Source: Liolophura sinensis
Taxonomy: Eukaryota > Mollusca > Polyplacophora > Chitonida > Chitonidae
Direction of reading: 5' to 3'
Length of the DNA stretch: 64,000 nucleotides
NCBI RefSeq assembly: GCF_032854445.1
Contig: NC_088304.1
Span: forward strand, 31,257,732-31,321,731
The position numbers and the translations under genes are program-made. The notes below the pieces were generated by a model. That model did not search any database and had not been told where the DNA came from. It worked only from the letters and a program-made list of their open reading frames with translations. Every line of letters begins with the position of its first letter. Position 1 is the stretch's first letter. Of this stretch, positions 28,101-38,251 are shown one piece after another.

Positions 28101-31100
28101 AAGGTGATCTGGATGCCAACACCTATGCCCAGGTGATGACCTTGACATAATCTTGACCAAAAACAAACAAAAAACTGTCTGGTCTTTACTTGCTGTTGAG
28201 GATGTGTTCTAAAGTATAAAAGTGCACAAAAAAAGCTTCTCATTTTTCTTCTTGGAGTATAAAAATGGCCTTGAGCTACGGCTTTCCATAGGCGCAGTGG
28301 TCAGACAACAAATCATGCAGCCTGCAGTCTGACATCAATAGCAATACATGTAGCTATCAAACCAGCCCCATGGAGGAAGATTCCAACTGGGGGTGCTAAG
28401 ATGGTCCAGTGTGCATTTTCTGCGGTCATGTCATTTCCAACAAATTTAGCATTGATGGGAAATAGGGAAAAAACAGAGATATAAAATATGCCTTAAAATG
28501 ACTTTTTTTGAGTTCCCTTGAAATTATAATGTTTAGAGATCCTTTAAGATCATCAACACCAAAATAAAGACAAAGTTTGTACCGTAAATAGACAGCACAG
28601 TTGAGGATCTGCGGGCATTTCTCACCGTAAATAGACAGCACAGTTGAGGATCTGCGGGCATTTCTCACAAGTTCTACGGCTGTGGATAGGATCAGGGAGT
28701 CGACCAATCACGTGCGTCTCTTTGCCGTCGTCACTGGTTACCGCCTGGAGTCGATGATGTAGGTAGTTGCTCATGTCATTCCGAAGCTGTATTAGTCCTG
28801 AGATTATTGAACATGGCAATGATAGAGAGGATGTTGCAAACTACATGTAGCCAGACGAGGCATTTGTGAGAAAAGTGTATTTTAATCATAAAAACTCTAA
28901 AACTAAAGACAAGTTAAAACCCTGGGCGGGAGTCCGAAGTGGGATGTATTATGTCATTTCAGCGATGCTGGACATTCCACTGCAGCGTCAACAGCGTGAT
29001 GTCACAATGGGTAGACCAAATACGTCACAGATGAAACCGCAGCATGCAACATATTTTGCATTGGAGCAACAAAAGCCTTGTGACGTGCAAGTCCTGTCAC
29101 ATTAGCACCACCAAGTCCAGCTCATGCTGGCTTCCTCTCCGGCAGTACGTGAGAAGGTCTGTCAGCAACCTGTGGATGGTCGTGGGTTTCCCCCGGGCTC
29201 TGCCCGGTTTCCAACCACCATAATGCTGGCCGCCGTCGTATAAGTGAAATATTCTTGAGTACGGCGTAAAACACCAATCAAAAAAAAACAAAAAAAAAAA
29301 ACATTAGCATCACCATTAAGGTGTGACTGATTGTTGTTTAATGTCGTCCTCATCAATTTTTCACCTGATGTATATGACGGCTGTAAGGTTCATGGGTGGA
29401 GGAAACCGGAATGCCCGGAGTCAACTGACCATTGCCACATAGCTGACAAACCTCATAACTTAAAGCCACAGACGAAACAGCCGATCCTACGTGACAGTCA
29501 CAGAGATACATATTACACAGTCAATACTAGGGAAAAACCAATGTCCTGAACATAACTGAATCCACTTTGATTAGATGACGTTAAACATCAGTTTCAACTA
29601 TGTTTTGAAATATTACAACAGTGTCTTGCATTTAGGTATTTGTTAAGTGAATAGCCCTGAAAGGATGTCCAAAATCTGACTTATCGATCACCCCACCAAC
29701 TGAATGACCGACCAACCGACCGACCGACTGACAGACAGAATGGTGGCAGCTAAAACGGATACTTGTTGTAAGACTTACCACCTTTGTTAGCGTTATTAAC
29801 TGAGATTGCCTGCATGCTGCCTTCCTTCAGATAAAGCAACAGCCCCTGGCCTGGATCGTCCCGTCTATCGGAGCTCATCATGGAATATAGAGTTACCTAA
29901 CAACAACAACAACAACAATTGTCTCAACAAACTTGAATGAGGATATCATCATTTGTTTGATATATACACTGGCCAATATGTGTGATCATTCTACTGCTTC
30001 TGACACTGTATGAGTAGCCCACCAAATACATCACAATTTAATGCATGTTATAATAGGTTATATTTAAATTTAAAAGTATGGGAAGTTGTTCAGTTTGCTC
30101 TACCATGTGGTCACAGCTGTGCCAACAAGGCTCAACAGTCCAAAGCTTTCATGTTCCAGCTCAGGTCATGTGTGATGTGGGAGTACAAGTATAACAAGAA
30201 AACTTTCAAACTCACCTGCCCCTTGTGTTCAGCTGAATAGGTTGCCTTGCCAGTCTTCAATTCAAGGGGGACAACTTTTGTTTCAGATTTTCCGGACTTG
30301 CCCCAGATCTGTCCAACAAGACAAATGAAAAAATTCACCCAGGAGGTTATATCCAACGAAATAACAAAGTAGTTTGATAGACAATATGAAAGAAATGATA
30401 TCATGTTTTGGAAATTTTGAAAACAGACCACACACTCCAGAATCCCTCTGTACCTATTTCACAACAAGCTATCCATTCCAATGATGCTTTGTTTAGATCT
30501 CTTGAATTACATGTAGTTAGATATTTGTGAGATCTCTTCCAATGTTTACCTTAACATCAACTGTCAAGTCAATCTTCCCTTTCACTCCAAACCTGAAAAA
30601 GATGAGATAAAACAATACTGCAACTGACTATTGTCATGTAATCATTTAGAAGGCTGATATAATATCATCAATGTGTAACCAATGTCAACCCTGAAACACT
30701 AAGTACAACTTACTACATGTACCCTACAGACAAAATATCAATCAAACCCTCTCCGGCCGTATGTCGGAAGGTCTGCCAGCAACCTGCGGATGGTCGTGGG
30801 TTTCCACCTGGCTCTGCCCGGTTTCCACCCATCATAATGCCGGCCGCCGTCGTATAAGTGAAATATTCTTGAGTACGGCGTAAAACACTAATCAAATAAA
30901 TAAATAAATAAATCAAACCCAATGCTTCTTTTAAAGAACTGAACAATTCTAGATACAGTCATATTTTAACTTTTGACAAACATAATAACTTATAAGGTAC
31001 AGCAAATTACTTCATACCTTGGGGACCAGATGTTCTCTTCAATATCTCTCACTTTAGTTACCGTAATTCCAGATTCAGGTCTGCAAGAAAATTTGATAAA

Positions 31101-34100
31101 TTCAAACAACACTGACAATGAAATGCTACTATTTTACCACCAACACATCGCCAATACACCACTCACAATAAAAACATAAGCAAACCATTCTTTGGCCAAG
31201 AACATGCTAAATACAAACAAGTCCCAACACCATTAAATACAAGCACCATTCCTACAGCAACAAATACAAACACTATTCCCATACCATCAAATACAAAGAT
31301 AACTACACTATCCCTACAGCATCAAATTCAAATCCCATAGCTTCAAATACAAAGATAAGCAATCTTTGCACATCATGTATAACCAAAAATACACAATCTT
31401 CCACAAAGCATTAAATACAAACACAAATACATCCTCCATCATTACACAACACCAGGGACACCCAGGGATGAGGAATGTGAGTTCATGTGATACCTCTGAG
31501 AGCCCAGAGCAAATCTGCCAATATTAGTGAACTTCTGCAACCATGCTTGGAATGGTGGAATGTACTTGACGACCTCAGCCTGTACTGTGTCCTCAGTAGC
31601 ATTTTGTGAATACCTGTAAAAGATCAAGACATGTTAAAACTAGTAAATTCAAAATGTGTGTTCATAGTCTTTTTTCACAGTAAGTTTGTGTGATGAGAAC
31701 ATATACACATTGTGTACATGTAAGCGCTGCGTGTAGAGTGTAACATAATACTGATGATATCAATGCATCACCATGTAAATGTAAAATATTTTACAAGCTT
31801 GTGCCACTTTTATAAAAATATAAAAAAAAAGAACTAACCAAAAAACAAATAAAAAAAACATTAATCAACTGATGAAGCTAAGCTTGTGTAAAATTTTACC
31901 ATTTTTAAAATTTTAAATTTTGGTGATGCCCGGATTTCTTCATTATTATCAATGAGCCCCACATGACTATATGTGGTCCAAATAACATTAGTAATGAAGT
32001 CGAAGCATCACCACATAAATGTAACATTTAGGTGGCGACGCCTCAACTTTATCAGAAGTTCTCACTATTTTCTCTCACATTTCATGGAGGAACTTGTTCT
32101 GTTGCATGACCCCTCTGGCAACCTCTGTCAGTTTTTTACTCTCGAACACACCCTTCTGTACAGCCTGAAAAACAAGAATACGCACATGTATGTGTTTATA
32201 CTTGGGTTTTTCAGTCGTATGACAACGAGGAGTCCTGTAGATATACTTCGTGTGGTAGAGCAAGTCCATGCCACCAAAGTTCTGCAACCACTGAGATATC
32301 ATACAGGAGACTTCAGACATGACACCAACAACCAGTCCTGTTTATTTGTTTCTCAGTGCTAAGTGAGGCTGCAACAAGTATCATTTTTGAGGTCTTTGGT
32401 ATGACCCAACCCAGGTTTGATGCCACAGGTCCCAGGATCATGACCCAACCCAGGTTTGATGCCACAGGTCCCAGGATCATGACCCAACCCAGGTGTGATG
32501 ACACAGATCCCAGGATCATGACCCAACCCAGGTTTGATGCCACAGGTCCCAGGACCATGACCCAACCCGGGTTTGATGCCACAGGTCCCAGGATCATGAC
32601 CCAACCCAGGTGTGATGCCACAGGTCCCAGGACCATGACCCAACCCGGGTTTGATGCCACAGGTCCCAGGATCATGACCCACCCCAGGTGTCATGACACA
32701 GATCCCAGGATCATGACCCAACCCAGGTTTGATGCCACAGGTCCCTGGACCATGACCCAACCCAAGTTTGATGCCACAGGTTCAAGGATCATGTCCCAAT
32801 CCAGGTTTGATGCCACAGATCCCAGGATCATGAGCCAACCCAGGTTTGATGCCACAGATCCCAGGATCATGACCCAACCCAGGTTTGATGCCACAGGCCC
32901 AGGATAATGACCCAACCCAGGTTTGATGCCACAGGTCCCAGGTTCACGAAGTGATCTTATACTTAAGTCAAAATTTAAACTTGGTATGTTTCTTTCCCTT
33001 TCTGTTATTTTAGTACAAATTTGTTTTCCAATAATTTACAGAGAATTTACATTTCCATGCAGTATTCTGACCTTGTTACATAGAAATACTAGTTTTAAAG
33101 TGGTTTGAAATTTTGACTTCAGTGTAAGATTGCTTTTTCATGTGAGGTCTTCAGATGTTCTAACCATTAGGCCACAAGCAATCACACATTACAGTGTACT
33201 GTTGATATATTGATCTTCAAAATCACCTCAAATCTCCAGGGCAATGATCTCATAATATTATCCTTCTCAGGATGAGAACACAAATGCATGTAATTCATTA
33301 GGGGTGCACACGTACAAGTGGGTTTGGAAGTAAGGCATGCAAATTTAAATCGACATTTAGAAGACCATGGCTGGTTCGTTGACTAGTGACATCTAGTCAT
33401 CTCCAATTCTTCACAAAATCACTTCGAAATAACCTAAAACATGTCTATTACATAAAGCTACAGGTAAGTCACCAACTTAAAATGTTGAAAATTTACTGCG
33501 TTACACCGGGCATAGTTTTGTTGATTTTTTTATCAAGTAACTTGGTAACATTCCATCCAGAAAGCTCACCTCTTGAAAGAAGGAGTGGATGATACTACCA
33601 TACAACATGTACATGTTTGAGCTGTCACAACCCTGTAAAGAGAAAAAACAAACAAGAACGGTTAGAATTAGCTCATCTAACAGCTCATTAAAAACTAACA
33701 TGCTGATGAAGACTTTATCACACCTTGAAATGTTACCTGTTGTGATAACTTGACTGCCTTATTTAATCTGTGTTTACCTGTTGTGATATGTTAATTCTCT
33801 TCAAGCTTGATCAATGTTTTACCTGTTGTAATACCCTGATTTACTTGTTTACTTAGTGCCTTACAATCAACACTGTAATGTATATCATTTTATTTCAATA
33901 ACATTAAATTTTTTATTTCTAGTATTGTAATTCATGACACGTCTATCAAACATGCCCTAAAGTAATAAACATTTTAGATTTCTCTCAACGAACAAGGAAA
34001 ACACACAACAAAATTTTGTACACAAATATTGCTGTTCATTCATAAAAGAAAACCTACCTTGAATATTTCATTCAGCACTGATCTGAAAAAACAAGTTAAA

Positions 34101-37100
34101 AAAAAATATCATAATTTATCCTTCATATGAACTCATCCATTTAATTCATCGTTTGATTGATTGTTACTCTTCTGCAAAAAACCTGTACTTCCACTGATCA
34201 GTTTTAAGTAAATACACAAGTGGTTTTGGTGTTTCAGCTTTCCTGTTGAAGGCTAAAATACCCAAATATTAAGCCCAAAACAAAGCTATTTTGTTTCGTC
34301 ATAACACTAGTCATGTTATTGCACTTTCTTATCTAATGAAAAACAAAAATATAAGCATCTGACCAGAGATATTTAGAGGCAGTTACAGGCCACTTCTTTC
34401 AGAGCATTCCAAATGGCATATGTGATGTTATTTATTCATTTATTTGATTGGGGTTTTGGGCCATACTCAAGAATATTTCACTTATACGACCGCCAGCAGC
34501 ATTATGATGGGAGGAAACCAGGCAGATCCCAGGGGAAACCCATGATCATCTACAAGATGATGGTAAACCTTACCCTGTATGACTAGAGAGGAAGTTGACA
34601 AAAGCCGGATTTGAACTCACAGTTGCAATTGCTAGGCCATGGAGGCCCTCACACATGTGATGTTTTATAATATGATGTCACAGCTTTAAACTCTCAAATT
34701 GGACTCGATTGTTTATCCCTCTGTTCAGGAAAAGCAGAATAATTTGACAAATTCAGATCATATATACCTGTCCAAGGAAAACGTAACAAAATGGCTGCCT
34801 ATGCACTAACTTGGTATTCACTTTGCTGTCGTAGCATACAATATTCCACTCACCTGCGCAAACACTGCACCCCGGAAACTACAGATGTTCCAGAGATCAA
34901 ACGATCCGGATGGACCACGATGAGACCCTGGCTGTCTGTGATATGACAATGACCTTCAGGGTCAAAGGTCACACCTAGAATATTGACAAGGTCACCCTCC
35001 TGAACCTTCGTATCACACCTGGAAATCATCATTTGTTTATTTATTCGTATTTAGCAAAAATCTATATTTAACAGTAATACACGTAGCTTCTTTCAAAATA
35101 AACCTCATGAAACTTACATTAGGCAGTTGATTCAGCAGTATTTTAAGTATTTACCTTGTCACTTTTGAGGGGAGTGGGGGAGGGGAAAGTTAGCTGACAT
35201 CTTACATGTACATGTAGTTCTTGAGCTAACACAATTTGCATACTGGGAAACACAAAAGACTGCATTATACAACTTTACCAAAAACCTTGTAAGTGACAGA
35301 TCCTTCTTATACAATCAGTGCTGGATTCAACCCCAAGAAGTAACTCCTGCCTTTGACTGTAAAAAGAGGTTAGAGTGAGGTAATTAATCTCTACATGACA
35401 TGTAGCCTATATGCACAAAACATTGTATACGAGGCAAAGTACAATTATTCATCTCTTTATTTCACTGTTGTTTAATTCCATACCATGAATTATCCGCTTG
35501 TAAAATGATCAAGGTCAATTTTATGGATTGCCAGTCTTAGTGCCATTGCTAAATGACTTACCAAAGGCAAGTCCCTCACAATCTTTAAAAAATTTGGACA
35601 TATAGACTTGCACATAAAAATTGTGGAATACAAGTTGTATGGACAATTGTGCAAATGGCCACCATGGCCCCCTCGGAGAGGAGGAATCAAGTACATGTAA
35701 TTCCCCGTCCAGGACTAAACCCACTCCTCCTCTGCATTGTGGTCACATGTAGGTGCTGACACTTCATTCACCGAGGTAATTCCTGCCAAGAAGATTTCTA
35801 CAAGTAATTTTGAATGTTTTAAGCTTAATCCAGACTGGGGATTGAACCCTAAACAGAAACTTACAACACCAACTGCTGATCTTGAATATTACACCTGTTC
35901 AGGTTAATTAGATGAAAACATACCTGTCAAAAGTAACGGAGGTGACCCTATGGCGCCCAAACTCCTCAGCAGGTGGGGTCAGGGACCTGGGGTCATACAT
36001 GGGTTCCTCTTGCGACCTGCTTTGTTTCAAAAATTAAAGTTAGAAAATTCTAATATTTTATACCTTGGAAAGATAACGCTGGTTATATTTAGTTAACAAT
36101 GAGTTTGATGCCACTCTGCAGATTTGACTCTGTTCACCATAAAATTTGAATTATTTTAACATGATGAAGGGTAAGCAAAGACTAAAAAACCAAATGTCAT
36201 CTGGAAGACAATTAAAATTCTATTTCAACCACATTTTGAATGCATAGCTACATGTACAGCCATATATGAAAGAAGCCACTGTACCTTGACATGACTTTGA
36301 AAGGTGAGAGAGAATTGAACTCTTCACACAGTTCTTCACTTTGTGTTGGTAAATTGGCTGCCACATCCATAGAACAGTCATTATCTGGATTCGCATCAAA
36401 ATTTTTGTTTGAAAGAATTTCATCGTCAGGAAGCTCATTCCCCTTCATAGCCTTTGGACTGTTTGATATTCTTTTATCAACATGGTCACTGGTTACCTTG
36501 GGAACAGTTTCACTGGTTACCATGGGAATAGTTTCCATGGAAACATCATCTTTACACTCTAAAGATGAGGTAACATCCTTCCGAATAGCAGTTTCTCCAT
36601 TTTTGATTCTGGGTGAGTTTTTCTTCACAGTTTTATGCGTTTTTGATGGCGCACTTTTATTAAGTTGCGTATGTAATTCTCCTAGAATGTCAGCTAAAAC
36701 ATCATCGTCAGCGCAGGTTATACTCGTGTCCTCAATAACATTTGTTTTGCGCTGCATGGAGCACTGATAAGAGTTCAGCCTCTTCACCTGCTTACTGGAG
36801 AGTTGGTGTTGTCTTCCCTTGGGGGTGCTTGATTTTCTTTCATGACATGTGCCTTTGGAAACTGAAGAAGTTGTCTTTCTAAAAATAATCGGAGACAAAG
36901 CTTCACCAGATCTCATTGGTTTATTTGAGGCACGCTTTGGACTAGGGGAAATTCCTGGAACAGCCGATCGTTTCCGTGACGTCGTTCTTTCCTCTGGAGT
37001 CGTGGGACTCTTGCTCGTAGCATTCTGCGACTCTGGACTCCGTGATGCAACATCAGGTTTTTCTAATAAATTACCTGAGCTATATTCATTTCCATTAACC

Positions 37101-38210
37101 AAAACCTTCCCTCCGTTTTCAGAAGAGTTAAATGTCACAGACACAGCACATTGAGGCTTTTTTCTTTTAAGCTGTGCCAGCCTCCTTATTTGTTCTACTT
37201 CTGCTTTACTAGGCGGGGTTTTCAGTCCTGGTTGCTTTGTTAAGAGAGTCATCGGTCTAAGAAAACTACGATTAAATGGCTTCGGACGACTGGGTGCTGG
37301 AATTTCAGGTGTGTCTGGGATAAGACTATCATCATTGTCATCACTGATCACATTATCAACAATTGAGGTATCATCAGAAACTGAGTCCACTTTGGAAGTA
37401 GAATCCAGACACTGAGTTTCAGGAATGACTAGAGTTTGTTTTGGCGAAAGTTCCTTGATGTGTGGATTCTTTCTCTCACTGTCTGAATTCTCTCCCTTAC
37501 TAACTCTCTTCTGTTCATCACATGTCATGGTGCTCTCATCTTCAGCAGATTTTGTGACTGGTTTTCCTAAAATTGTTTTCCCAGAGGCTTTCTGTCTCCC
37601 TCCTGCCCCAATCTGCCGAAACAGAAGGCTGTCCTTTGGCTTATTCTCTTTAGTTGATCCATTCTGAAACAAAAAAAGCTAAGCATGTGAATAATGTATG
37701 AGGCTGAAACATGCTTAAATAAAGTACACTACATACTGTGCTTTATTTGGCTAAGTTACACAGTCAACCCACATCCTCGTGTCACAGCAGACGTTTTGTT
37801 AGATATTAAATACAATATGGTAAATACCCTACAATTTTGCCCACAACAAAATTGTACATATCACCAGATTCTGAGAGCCCTGTTGACCTTAAAAAGGTCT
37901 TTTGAGATTTGTTTGGAAGGTAGGACAATATCTTACTGGACAAAAGTAATTTTATGCCATTTATTTGCTTCTAAAAATTCACCTTTTTGGGCAACAATTG
38001 AGGTCATTCAACAGAGAACTAGTTTGAGAGAATGAAGCTCTTTATTTATTTTGACATAGCTACCATATAGCTAATTAAAAATTTAACACCTTTCCTGACA
38101 GAACCAAACTGTACATGCATAGGCAATTCAAGAAACTAACCTCAAAGAAGGATGATATCTTCATCTGACTGCCAACAACCTCCCTCTGAAGGAAACAAAC
38201 ATGACAAATT

Positions 38211-38251
<41 letters not shown>

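Noticed and set aside
32313-32915. ORFs of 183, 133 and 120 codons on both strands
   Set aside because: Products of the 40-bp minisatellite grown inside a SINE-B copy.
36291-37667. Plus-strand ORFs of 158, 101 and 80 codons
   Set aside because: Antisense to DNA2 exon 3, whose minus-strand frame has splice and homology support.
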